Assembly: GCF_014652535.1 (NCBI RefSeq)
Contig: NZ_BMYZ01000002.1
Span: 372,001 to 436,000 of the forward strand
Direction of reading: 5' to 3'
Source of the DNA: Cellvibrio zantedeschiae
Lineage (GTDB): Bacteria; Pseudomonadota; Gammaproteobacteria; Pseudomonadales; Cellvibrionaceae
DNA length: 64,000 bases
The notes beneath the pieces were generated by a model. That model had not been told where the DNA came from. It searched no databases and saw nothing but the letters and a program-made list of their open reading frames with translations. The translations under genes and the position numbers were made by a program. Positions 1 to 9,353 of this stretch are shown one piece after another (the first letter of the stretch is position 1; each line of letters begins with the position of its first letter).

Positions 1-762
1 GGCCGTGTTTGGCTCGCGGATGGCGGCGTCATAAGCAGCTTTATCGATAAATTGCAGCTCGTGCATACGTCCAATGATCCAATTGCGGCGAGCCATTGAA
101 CGTTTAGGGTTGGCAACGGGGTTGTAGGCGGATGGCGCTTTGAGCACGCCAACGATCATGGCGTTCTGTGCTATGGTTAATTCTTGTACATCTTTACCAT
201 AATAAATCTGGGCTGCGGCTTGTAGACCGTAGGCGCGGTTGCCAAAAAACATTTTGTTGTTGAAGAGTTCGAGAATTTCTTCTTTTGTGAACTCTTGCTC
301 AATTTGTATCGACAATAGGATTTCGTTGAATTTGCGCGAAAAAACTTGTTTGCGCGTGAGGAAGAAATCTCGCGCTAACTGTTGCGTAATTGTACTGCCG
401 CCAGACTGAATCTCGCCGGATTTTAATATTTGTGAAGCTGCGCGCAACATGCCGCGGAGAGAAACGCCATGATGCTCAAAGAATTCTGCGTCTTCTGCCG
501 CCAATAAAGCCTTTAAATATAACGGCGGAATCTGGTTGTATTTCAACGGTGTGCGACGCTGTTCACCAAACTCACCAATAAGTTTCCCATCACTTGAATA
601 AACTCTAAGTGGGGTCTGTAATTTAACTTGTCGAAGGCTATCAACTGGCGGCAGTTTTGGGCTCAAATATAAGTAAAGCCCTGCAAATGTAACCGCGGTA
701 ACGCTTACGCCTGCTAGTAACAACCAAAAAATAATACTGAAGACGGATTTTTTATTTAGCAT
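1..762 (-). CDS. ponA: Penicillin-binding protein 1A, N-terminal part (cut by window edge)
   Basis: This is a bifunctional class A penicillin-binding protein that polymerises and cross-links peptidoglycan at the inner membrane. Only the first 254 codons are present. The start ATG is at 760-762 and is followed by a short cytoplasmic tail and one membrane anchor (about residues 8-30). The glycosyltransferase 51 domain follows. Its first motif is EDAEFFEHHG (catalytic Glu) and its second is GGSTITQQ, and the NRAYGLQAAAQIYYGK stretch is also typical. The transpeptidase domain lies outside the window. The gene is divergent from pilM, the arrangement known from Pseudomonas and relatives. The family assignment is secure. 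Confidence 0.95.
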   Translation of the reverse strand, partial: MLNKKSVFSIIFWLLLAGVSVTAVTFAGLYLYLSPKLPPVDSLRQVKLQTPLRVYSSDGKLIGEFGEQRRTPLKYNQIPPLYLKALLAAEDAEFFEHHGVSLRGMLRAASQILKSGEIQSGGSTITQQLARDFFLTRKQVFSRKFNEILLSIQIEQEFTKEEILELFNNKMFFGNRAYGLQAAAQIYYGKDVQELTIAQNAMIVGVLKAPSAYNPVANPKRSMARRNWIIGRMHELQFIDKAAYDAAIREPNTA

Positions 763-852
763 TTTTTCCAAGGGAATTAATGGGTTAGCGAATTTGGGCC
801 AAGAGGCCGGCATTATACGAGCTTTTTGCCTGTTTACATATTCATCTGTTTG

Positions 853-880
853 TTGCAGGCTTAAGTTAAAGTGCTATAAC
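853..880 (+). promoter_or_regulatory. Candidate sigma-70 promoter for pilMNOPQ
   Basis: TTGCAG (853-858) and TATAAC (875-880) are separated by 16 bp and lie 37 bp before the pilM ATG. The site sits in the divergent ponA/pilM region. It was picked by eye and start-site mapping has not been done. Confidence 0.45.
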
Positions 881-895
881 ATAAACAACGTCTAA

Positions 896-1983
<1,088 letters not shown>

Positions 1984-1984
<1 letters not shown>

Positions 1985-2598
1985 TGGCAAAGATTAACTT
2001 ATTGCCTTGGCGTGAAGCCTATCGCAAAGAGAAAAAAGAACAATTTTTGGCTGTTATTGGTGGCGTCGTTTTGATGTCTGGCTTAATCGCTTATTTGTGG
2101 ATTTCAAGTGTTGAGTCATCTATTGAAAACCAGCAAGCTCGCAATCATTTGCTCGATACTGAAATTGCCGCTTTAGAGAAGCAAGTTAAAGAAATTGCCA
2201 ACCTAAAAAAAGTGCGTGACGATTTATTGGCCCGAATAAAAATTATTCAGGATTTACAAGGCACTCGCCCTTTAATCGTAAGATATTTTGACGATTTTGC
2301 GCGCTCAATTCCCGACGGTGTGTTTATCACAACTATGTCTAAGCAAGGGGCTACGGTCAGTATTGAGGGAGTTGCTGAGTCATATAATCGTGTAGCTACC
2401 TTCATGAGAAATCTCGATACTTCGGATTGGTTTGCCGGGGCAAATTTAACTTCAGTGATTGCAGCCCCCTCTGAGGGAGAGCAAGCGCAATCTTTCAAAA
2501 TAACCGTGAGCACTTCGGTGCCAAGTGAAGCAGAATCTCCAGACGCTAAAAATGAAAAAACGCAGCCGTCACAAGCTAAAAAAGCGGGGAGTAAATAA
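1984..2598 (+). CDS. pilN: Type IV pilus assembly protein PilN
   Basis: PilN is a bitopic inner-membrane protein of the pilus alignment subcomplex. The short cytoplasmic tail begins AKINLLPWREAYRKEKKEQF, and INLLPWR is the conserved PilM-binding motif. One transmembrane segment (about residues 23-43) is followed by a periplasmic coiled coil and a ferredoxin-like domain. The C-terminal 25 residues are Lys/Ser/Ala-rich. It overlaps pilM by one base and precedes pilO by 2 bp. Confidence 0.95.
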
Positions 2599-2600
2599 AC

Positions 2601-3212
2601 ATGGCGTTGAATGATACCCTTGAGCAGATTAAAAATTTCGACCCCAATAATATTGATTTTGAGAAAATAGGCGTTTGGCCTTTACCGGCAAAAGCTTTTG
2701 TTTTAGTTGTCATCGCTATTATTATTTTTTCATTAACTTATTATTTAAAAATCGGCGAGCTTAACGGTGAGCTGGAAGCTGAAAGCGCAAAAGAGCAATC
2801 TTTACGCAAAACCTATGAAACCAAAAGTTTTGAGGCGGCCAACTTGGATGCTTACAGAGCGCAAATGGATGAGATGGATAAAACATTTAAGTCGCTTTTG
2901 AGTCGTCTACCAAGTGATGCACAAGTTCCTGGTCTGCTTGATGATATAGGTGCGAGAGGTAGAGAGAGCGGTTTAACAATTAACGCTACAACAATGGAAA
3001 CTGAAAAGGCAGCTGAGTTTTATATTGAGGTGCCATTTAGAATAAACGTTGATGGTGGTTATCACGATATGGGTGGGTTTGTTAGCGGCATTGCTGCAAT
3101 GCCGCGCATCGTGACGTTGCATGATTACACAATAACCAAGAAAAAAGATCCGGGTTTATTGAGTATGCAAATATCTGCAAAAACCTACAAATATAAAACA
3201 CAGGAGAAGTGA
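2601..3212 (+). CDS. pilO: Type IV pilus assembly protein PilO
   Basis: PilO pairs with PilN in the periplasm and links to PilP, aligning the inner-membrane motor with the PilQ secretin. The 203-residue protein has a cytoplasmic stretch, one membrane helix (about residues 28-48), a coiled coil and a C-terminal ferredoxin-like domain. The segment RLPSDAQVPGLLDDIGARGRESGL is the hallmark region of PilO. A GGGGAG ribosome site lies 9 bp before the ATG. Its stop overlaps the region of the pilP start. Confidence 0.95.
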   Translation: MALNDTLEQIKNFDPNNIDFEKIGVWPLPAKAFVLVVIAIIIFSLTYYLKIGELNGELEAESAKEQSLRKTYETKSFEAANLDAYRAQMDEMDKTFKSLLSRLPSDAQVPGLLDDIGARGRESGLTINATTMETEKAAEFYIEVPFRINVDGGYHDMGGFVSGIAAMPRIVTLHDYTITKKKDPGLLSMQISAKTYKYKTQEK

Positions 3213-3214
3213 AA

Positions 3215-3742
3215 ATGAAAACTATCCTGTTGTTAGCTGAAGTGTTTGTACTCGCACTTATTTTAACTGCATGTAGCTCATCGTCTGACCAGCAAGATTT
3301 AAAAGATTTTATGGCAGAAGCCAAGCGTCGTCCTCAAGGTCAGATTGATCCCTTGCCACCTTTTCAGGCATATCAGCCTTTTACCTATAGCGCGATGACG
3401 TTACGTAGTCCCTTTGAGCGTCCGGCTCCTGTGGAGCGGGAAGCAAAAGGTGGGCGCACAGTTGAGCCTGATTTAACTCGTGAGAAAGAGTATTTAGAAA
3501 ATTTTAATATTGTTAATTTAAATATGGTTGGCACACTGACAAAAGCTGGAAAACTTTGGGCATTGATCGATGATGGGCAGGGCAAGGTTACTCCAGTAAC
3601 AGTAGGCAATTATATGGGTAAAAATTTCGGCAAAATTATTTCTACCGATAAAATGCAAGTAGAGGTAATGGAAATTGTTGCTGATGGTTCAAGTGGCTGG
3701 GTCGAACGCCCCAGAGTTATCAAGTTAGTGGCGAAGGAATAA
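3215..3742 (+). CDS. pilP: Type IV pilus assembly lipoprotein PilP
   Basis: PilP is a lipoprotein that bridges the PilNO heterodimer and the N-terminal domains of the PilQ secretin. The signal peptide ends in the lipobox LTAC and the mature protein starts CSSSS. A disordered linker precedes the C-terminal beta-sandwich domain (NMVGTLTKAGKLWALIDDG, PVTVGNYMGKNFGKI). A GTG at 3209 is in frame, but AGGAG (3202-3206) stands 8 bp from the ATG at 3215 and only 2 bp from the GTG, so I chose 3215. This gives 175 residues. Confidence 0.94.
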   Translation: MKTILLLAEVFVLALILTACSSSSDQQDLKDFMAEAKRRPQGQIDPLPPFQAYQPFTYSAMTLRSPFERPAPVEREAKGGRTVEPDLTREKEYLENFNIVNLNMVGTLTKAGKLWALIDDGQGKVTPVTVGNYMGKNFGKIISTDKMQVEVMEIVADGSSGWVERPRVIKLVAKE

Positions 3743-3748
3743 TCAGCA

Positions 3749-5911
3749 ATGCGTATTCTGTTCTTATTGGGGTTAAATATGCGCAATAAAATTTTACTAA
3801 TACTTTGCTTGTTGTCGCCTCTCAGCTGGGGAAACACCATAAGCGCATTCAACACAGCAGAGCTCCCTGGTGAGCGCTTTGAAGTTAGAGTGCAATTCAG
3901 TGAGACCCCGCCGGATCCCAAAGGTTACACCATCGAAAAACCAGCTCGTATTGTGCTGGATTTTCCTGATTCTGTTAGCGAATTAAAGGATCGTCGTTTT
4001 CCCTTAGCCTTTGATAATGGTCAAAGCGCTATGTTATTAACAACAGACGGGCGTACCCGATTAATTTTAAACCTCAACGAACTGACTTCGTACACTACAC
4101 GGAAAGATGGTAATTCATTTGTTATTGAGGTTGGCGCCAATAAAGCTGCGGCTACGAACGGTAAAAGTGTGGCAACGAAAAGTTTGGATCTTCCTGTTAA
4201 AAAGGCCGCTGCTGCAGTGTCTGGTCAAGCTGCAATCTCCAATATAGATTTCCGTCGTGGCCAATCTGGCGAAGGCAGAATTATTGTGACATTGACTGAT
4301 CCACACGTTAGTGCTGATCTTGCTACTACAGGCGCAGGGGTAAGGCTTTCATTCGTGAATGTTGTAACTCCTGCTGAATTGCGTCGTCGTTTGGACGTGG
4401 TTGATTTTGCCACTCCTGTTACGCTGGTGAATGCAGCTCAGGAAGGATCAAACTCTGTGCTCAATGTTTCAGCGAAGGGCGAATTCGATTACATGGCTTA
4501 TCAAACTGATAACGAATATGTACTCAGTGTGAAGCCTCTAACTGAGCAGGAAAAACAGGAGAAGAAAAAAGACTTCCAATTTAATGGTGAGAAAATCTCA
4601 CTTAATTTCCAAGATATGGAAGTGAGAGCAATTTTACAAATTTTGGCAGATTTCTCGAATTTTAACTTGGTTGCGAGTGATACAGTTCAGGGACGTATTA
4701 CTTTGCGTTTAGAAAATGTGCCTTGGGATCAGGCATTGGCGTTGGTGTTAAAAACGAAAGGATTGGACAAGCGTATCGACGGCAATGTGATGATGATTGC
4801 TCCAGCCGCAGAAATCGCTGAGCGCGAGCGCCAGGAATTGTCTACCAAAAAACAATTGGAAGAGCTTGCTCCATTAAGAACTGAGTATTTACGCGTGCGT
4901 TATGCTAATGCTAAAGATATGTTTGAATTGTTCCGAGGAAAAAATGGCGGAAATGGTAGCGGCGGCGGTGGAGGTTCTGGTGGAAGCCAATCAACTGGAA
5001 GTGTGTTATCTGAACGCGGCCAGGCGATAGTTGATGAACGTACAAATTCGATAATCGTTACTGATACAGCTGATCGTATTGAACAATTTAAACGCTTGGT
5101 TGACCAAATTGATATTCCGATTCGTCAAGTTATGATTGAAGCTCGTTTAGTTATTGCCAACTCAAATTTCCGTCGCGAGCTCGGTGTGAAGTGGGGTGGG
5201 ATTACCTACGGATTGAGTAAAAATGCATTGATTGAAGCTTCAGGTTCGTTGGATGGCTTAAAAAGTAGTCCTGGTGCTCCTTATGAGGTTCTAACGGGGA
5301 AACCTGGTAAAGCGACAGATATGGAAAACGATCATGTCGTGAATTTGGGTGTATCAAATCCAGCTGGAAGTCTTGCGATAGATGTTTTGACCGATAACGG
5401 ATTTTTGGATATGGAACTTTCCGCCCTGGAAAATGCAGGTTATGCCGAAATCGTCTCGCAGCCTCGAGTTGTGACGAGTGACAAGCAAAAAGCTGTTATC
5501 AAATCAGGTAAACAGATTCCTTTCCAGGAGGCTTCAGCTAGCGGTGCCACTAGCACCAGTTTTAAAGATGCTATATTAAAGTTAGAAGTTACTCCTCAAA
5601 TTACTCCTGACAATAATGTAATTATGGATTTGATTATTGCCAAAGATTCAGTTGGGGAGGTCACTTCGACTGGTAGTATATCAATTGATATAAACCAGAT
5701 AGAAACAAAAGTGCTTGTAGCTAATGGCTCAACCGTTGTTTTGGGTGGAGTGTTCGGAATCGACGCCAATAAAACGGATGTTAAAGTTCCAGTATTAGGA
5801 GACATTCCCTATTTGGGTCGTTTGTTTAAACGTACTGTCAGGGGTGAAACCAAAACCGAATTGTTGATATTCATTACACCGAAAATTATTGCGGACAAAA
5901 TGACGAACTAA
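3749..5911 (+). CDS. pilQ: Type IV pilus secretin PilQ
   Basis: PilQ is the outer-membrane secretin through which the pilus leaves the cell. Behind a signal peptide come two AMIN domains (roughly residues 30-110 and 165-270, peptidoglycan-binding in this family) and an STN/N0 domain (about 285-355). A NolW/N1 domain interrupted by a Gly/Ser-rich loop follows (near 4945-5000), then the C-terminal secretin domain with [19 protein letters not shown] and the final [15 protein letters not shown]. An in-frame ATG at 3779 would give a cleaner signal peptide ([18 protein letters not shown]). AAGGA at 3733-3737 favours 3749. The stop overlaps the aroK start. Confidence 0.96.
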   Translation: MRILFLLGLNMRNKILLILCLLSPLSWGNTISAFNTAELPGERFEVRVQFSETPPDPKGYTIEKPARIVLDFPDSVSELKDRRFPLAFDNGQSAMLLTTDGRTRLILNLNELTSYTTRKDGNSFVIEVGANKAAATNGKSVATKSLDLPVKKAAAAVSGQAAISNIDFRRGQSGEGRIIVTLTDPHVSADLATTGAGVRLSFVNVVTPAELRRRLDVVDFATPVTLVNAAQEGSNSVLNVSAKGEFDYMAYQTDNEYVLSVKPLTEQEKQEKKKDFQFNGEKISLNFQDMEVRAILQILADFSNFNLVASDTVQGRITLRLENVPWDQALALVLKTKGLDKRIDGNVMMIAPAAEIAERERQELSTKKQLEELAPLRTEYLRVRYANAKDMFELFRGKNGGNGSGGGGGSGGSQSTGSVLSERGQAIVDERTNSIIVTDTADRIEQFKRLVDQIDIPIRQVMIEARLVIANSNFRRELGVKWGGITYGLSKNALIEASGSLDGLKSSPGAPYEVLTGKPGKATDMENDHVVNLGVSNPAGSLAIDVLTDNGFLDMELSALENAGYAEIVSQPRVVTSDKQKAVIKSGKQIPFQEASASGATSTSFKDAILKLEVTPQITPDNNVIMDLIIAKDSVGEVTSTGSISIDINQIETKVLVANGSTVVLGGVFGIDANKTDVKVPVLGDIPYLGRLFKRTVRGETKTELLIFITPKIIADKMTN

Positions 5912-6429
5912 TGCAAAAGCGTAACATTTATCTTGTCGGCCCCATGGGGGCTGGCAAGTCTACAATAGGCCGCGTTCTCGCGGCCGAACTTCATCTGGGT
6001 TTCCGCGATAGCGATAAAGTAATTGAAGATAGAACGGGTGCCGATATTCCCTGGATTTTCGATATGGAAGGTGAAGAGGGCTTTCGGGATCGTGAGTCAG
6101 CTGTTTTGGAAGAGCTTTCAGCAGGTAAGGATTTCGTAATCGCAACAGGTGGAGGCATTATTTTGCGCTCCCAAAATCGCGATCTAATGAAGTCATCCGG
6201 GTATGTTTGCTATTTAACCGCTTCGATTGAGCAATTGGTTGAGCGTACCGCTCGGGATAAAAAGCGCCCATTGTTGCAGGTTGAGAATCCCCGCCAAAAA
6301 ATTATCGATCTTGTTGCTTTAAGGGATCCGCTATACCGGGAGGCCGCCGATTTTGTCATTAATACAGATCGGAGATCGCCGAAAGTTGTAGCCCAGGAAA
6401 TTTCCGCGTTGATAAGTGCTGCAAGTTAA
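5911..6429 (+). CDS. aroK: Shikimate kinase
   Basis: This enzyme phosphorylates shikimate at O3 with ATP, a late step of the chorismate pathway. The P-loop is GPMGAGKST (about residues 10-18). The shikimate-binding part includes [12 protein letters not shown] and GFRDRE, and the GGG of ATGGGIIL is typical. The lid arginine region KKRPLL is present. At 172 residues it has the usual length. It overlaps pilQ by one base (TAATG). Linkage of aroKB to the pil genes is common in gammaproteobacteria. Confidence 0.96.
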   Translation: MQKRNIYLVGPMGAGKSTIGRVLAAELHLGFRDSDKVIEDRTGADIPWIFDMEGEEGFRDRESAVLEELSAGKDFVIATGGGIILRSQNRDLMKSSGYVCYLTASIEQLVERTARDKKRPLLQVENPRQKIIDLVALRDPLYREAADFVINTDRRSPKVVAQEISALISAAS

Positions 6430-6514
6430 AAACACGATTCGTTCATAATTTCGTCAAAAATATTGAGTGCTATATGGTAAAGTAGCGCCCAATATTTTTT
6501 GAAAGAGTTATGTC

Positions 6515-7591
6515 ATGGAAACACTTTCCGTTGCTCTAGGTGAGCGCAGTTATCCGATATTTATTGGCACTGATTTACTCTCACAGGCACATCTTTATAA
6601 TCCCCATATTCATGGTAAGCAAGTTTGCATTGTAACCAATGAGACTATCGCCCCTATTTATTTGGAACGTTTAAAAAGTAATTTATCTGCTTCCCATATC
6701 AGCAGCGTGATATTGGCAGATGGCGAAGCGCATAAAAATCTCACAACCTTGAATGAAATATTTACCACGCTCTTGTCTGAAAAACACAATCGCACCACAA
6801 CTTTAATTGCTCTTGGCGGTGGAGTTGTTGGTGATATGACGGGGTTTGCAGCGGCTTGCTATCAGCGTGGTGTAAATTTTATTCAAATCCCGACCACCTT
6901 GTTGTCTATGGTGGATTCGTCTGTTGGCGGAAAGACCGGTGTTAATCATGCCTTGGGCAAAAATATGATTGGCGCGTTTTATCAGCCTCAAGCAGTAATC
7001 GCAGATATCTCATTGCTTAAAACTTTGCCTCCACGGGAGATTTCGGCTGGGCTTGCTGAAGTTATTAAATATGGATTAATTTCAGATGCAGAGTTTTTTG
7101 TATGGCTTGAACAAAACATTGAATTATTGATTCAAGGTAATGAAGCTGCATTAACTTATGCAGTACTACGCTCCTGTCAAAACAAAGCAGATATTGTTGC
7201 TCAGGATGAACATGAAGGTGGGATTCGCGCAATTCTCAATTTAGGCCACACCTTTGGTCACGCTATTGAAACTGCACAAGGTTATGGCAACTGGCTACAT
7301 GGAGAAGCTGTTGCTGCTGGTATGGTAATGGCTACTGACTTATCAATGCGCCGAGGCGATATTTCAAGCGAAGAACTTAAGCGAATTGTCGATCTACTAG
7401 AGCGTGCAAATTTGCCTACTAAGGCACCGGCTGATATGACACCGGAGCAATTTGTTGATCTTATGGGTGTAGATAAAAAAGTATTAGATGGTCGCTTGCG
7501 ATTGGTGCTTTTAGAGTCGCTAGGACGCGCGATAGTTACCAGTGATATAGATACGAAGCTGTTGATGGAAACCTTTGCAGCCTGTCGTTAA
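6515..7591 (+). CDS. aroB: 3-Dehydroquinate synthase
   Basis: AroB converts DAHP to 3-dehydroquinate, the second step of the shikimate pathway, using NAD+ and a divalent metal. The nucleotide-binding stretch [21 protein letters not shown] and the substrate region [14 protein letters not shown] are canonical. The metal-ligand segments EVIKYG and [11 protein letters not shown] are also present, and so is [11 protein letters not shown]. At 358 residues it has the usual length. An 85-bp gap after aroK may hold a promoter, but none is convincing. A GAAAGAG ribosome site precedes the ATG. Confidence 0.97.
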   Translation: METLSVALGERSYPIFIGTDLLSQAHLYNPHIHGKQVCIVTNETIAPIYLERLKSNLSASHISSVILADGEAHKNLTTLNEIFTTLLSEKHNRTTTLIALGGGVVGDMTGFAAACYQRGVNFIQIPTTLLSMVDSSVGGKTGVNHALGKNMIGAFYQPQAVIADISLLKTLPPREISAGLAEVIKYGLISDAEFFVWLEQNIELLIQGNEAALTYAVLRSCQNKADIVAQDEHEGGIRAILNLGHTFGHAIETAQGYGNWLHGEAVAAGMVMATDLSMRRGDISSEELKRIVDLLERANLPTKAPADMTPEQFVDLMGVDKKVLDGRLRLVLLESLGRAIVTSDIDTKLLMETFAACR

Positions 7592-7612
7592 TTCATCGAG
7601 AGAGAAATAAGT

Positions 7613-9244
7613 ATGAGGACTGAGCCTTCTTTTTCAGAAGAGTCTGAGAATCATTTAGATGGTGTCGAACGATCTGCAAATGAAAATGCACGCTTTGATG
7701 TGGACTCGTCACTTTTGGCAGATTATCGCCAACGTTATGGTTTATCGACAGATCCTTTTGTAGATGATCCTCATTTTCCTTTTTACCAAGGCGCGCAACG
7801 TCGACAAATTCTTGAGCAATTACTTCACCTATGTCAGTTTAGTCATAATCTGTTAGTTGTTACTGGTGATTATGGCGTAGGCAAAACTCGCATGGCGCAA
7901 GCCTTGATCGATGCGCTGGATGATGCTGATGACATATGTTTCGTTGAAGGACAAATTACATCCGATATTAATTCGGTGCTTGCAGAAGTATATGAACAAT
8001 TTGAATTGGCAAGCCATGAAGATTTTGTGGAGTTGTGCAGGAAAAAATCTGAACAAGATGGCCTAGTTGTTTTAATTATTGATAATGCCCACCACTTAAC
8101 TGATGAAGTTATTCTGGATTTAATTGGTATCCTGCAGGAAAACGCTGAGTCTCGTTTGCATTTGGTATTATTTTCTGAGCCCTATTTATTAGACCGCCTG
8201 GAAACAATTAATGCTCCCGATATTGTGCTGACAGATTTTTTCCTGGAGAAATTTTCGTTGGCAGAGGCTGTAGACTATCTTAATTTCCGTATGGAAATGG
8301 CAGATTATCTCGGGCCCGAAATTTTTATCGAAACTAAAGTTGATTCTTGGTGGCGCCAATCACAAGGTCAATTACTGCAGTTGCACGAATTTGCACAAGA
8401 AAAGTTATTAGAGACGGTATCCAAACCCCAGCGCTCACGTGGTTATGGTTCCGATAAGCGCGGTCTACCTATCCCTCATATTATTGCGGCTTCTGTATTG
8501 GTGGGAGGTTTATTTTTTGGATCTCTGTATGTGGGGCGCGACTCATCCAAATCTGTGGAAAATAAAGTAACTTCATCAATTCCAGTTGCACCACAGGCTG
8601 TTGTGAGCTCTGCATCATCCCAAGCTGTTATTGCACAAACTAGTTCGGTCGCGGTTACAAATACGGCGGCGTCAGTTGCAGCTATTGCATCAACAACAAC
8701 TACAGTTGCTAATTCTTCTGTAGTAAAAGAAGCTGAAAAAATTGCCCCTGCTGTCAAACAAAGTGTAGTGCCGTTGGTTCAAACAAATGAGCTTCAAAAT
8801 GAACCTTCAAGACAAGTGAAAACTAGTGCAACTGCATCTTCAGTGAAGCCTGTAAAAAAACTGGAAGCGTCAAGCGAGCCGGCCAAGGTGGTTAAAACAA
8901 AAACGGATACTTCAGTATCGGCAGAGTCAAAAGTAACCCAAACTTTTAGCGATCAAGAAAAAGTCATTTTGGGTTGGGATGCTTCCGAGTACACGTTACA
9001 GCTGGTGGGATTAAGCAACGAAAAAGCTGCGCATGAATTTATATCGGCGCAACCTAATAAAAAAGATTTACTTTTATTTAGAAGCAAGCGGGCCGGTAAG
9101 GATTGGTTTGTAGTTGTTACGGGGCACTATTCTTCCTCTGCTAAAGCGCGTCAGGCAGGTCAGGGCTTGAGTGAGGCGCAGAAGAAAGCAGCTCCATGGC
9201 CCAGGGAGGTAAAAGTAATTCAGCAGGAGATTAGACAGCGATAG
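7613..9244 (+). CDS. damX: DamX-like protein with AAA ATPase and SPOR domains
   Basis: The 543-residue inner-membrane protein has an N-terminal cytoplasmic AAA (GspA/ExeA-like) domain with Walker A GDYGVGKT (residues 85-92) and Walker B LVVLIIDNAHH. One membrane helix follows (about 289-306), then a low-complexity Ala/Ser/Val/Thr-rich periplasmic stretch. The C-terminal SPOR domain (about 460-540) should bind denuded septal peptidoglycan. Position directly after aroB matches damX in E. coli and pseudomonads. The ATPase domain is as in the pseudomonad-type proteins; E. coli DamX lacks the Walker motif. A role at the division septum is inferred from the SPOR domain. Confidence 0.85.
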   Translation: MRTEPSFSEESENHLDGVERSANENARFDVDSSLLADYRQRYGLSTDPFVDDPHFPFYQGAQRRQILEQLLHLCQFSHNLLVVTGDYGVGKTRMAQALIDALDDADDICFVEGQITSDINSVLAEVYEQFELASHEDFVELCRKKSEQDGLVVLIIDNAHHLTDEVILDLIGILQENAESRLHLVLFSEPYLLDRLETINAPDIVLTDFFLEKFSLAEAVDYLNFRMEMADYLGPEIFIETKVDSWWRQSQGQLLQLHEFAQEKLLETVSKPQRSRGYGSDKRGLPIPHIIAASVLVGGLFFGSLYVGRDSSKSVENKVTSSIPVAPQAVVSSASSQAVIAQTSSVAVTNTAASVAAIASTTTTVANSSVVKEAEKIAPAVKQSVVPLVQTNELQNEPSRQVKTSATASSVKPVKKLEASSEPAKVVKTKTDTSVSAESKVTQTFSDQEKVILGWDASEYTLQLVGLSNEKAAHEFISAQPNKKDLLLFRSKRAGKDWFVVVTGHYSSSAKARQAGQGLSEAQKKAAPWPREVKVIQQEIRQR

Positions 9245-9296
9245 GGTTTTAAATTACATGCTAGATGTTAATGTAGCATGCAATTTTTAATTGAAA

Positions 9297-9341
9297 AAAA
9301 TAACCCCCGACGTGGGCCGCGTCGAGGGTTATTTTTTTGTT
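9297..9341. terminator. Bidirectional rho-independent terminator
   Basis: A hairpin pairs TAACCCCCGACG with CGTCGAGGGTTA (one mismatch) around the short loop TGGGCCG. It is flanked by A-rich sequence on the left and a run of T on the right. It lies between the converging damX and lipoprotein genes and could serve both. Confidence 0.85.
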
Positions 9342-9353
9342 AATTTTTATTTC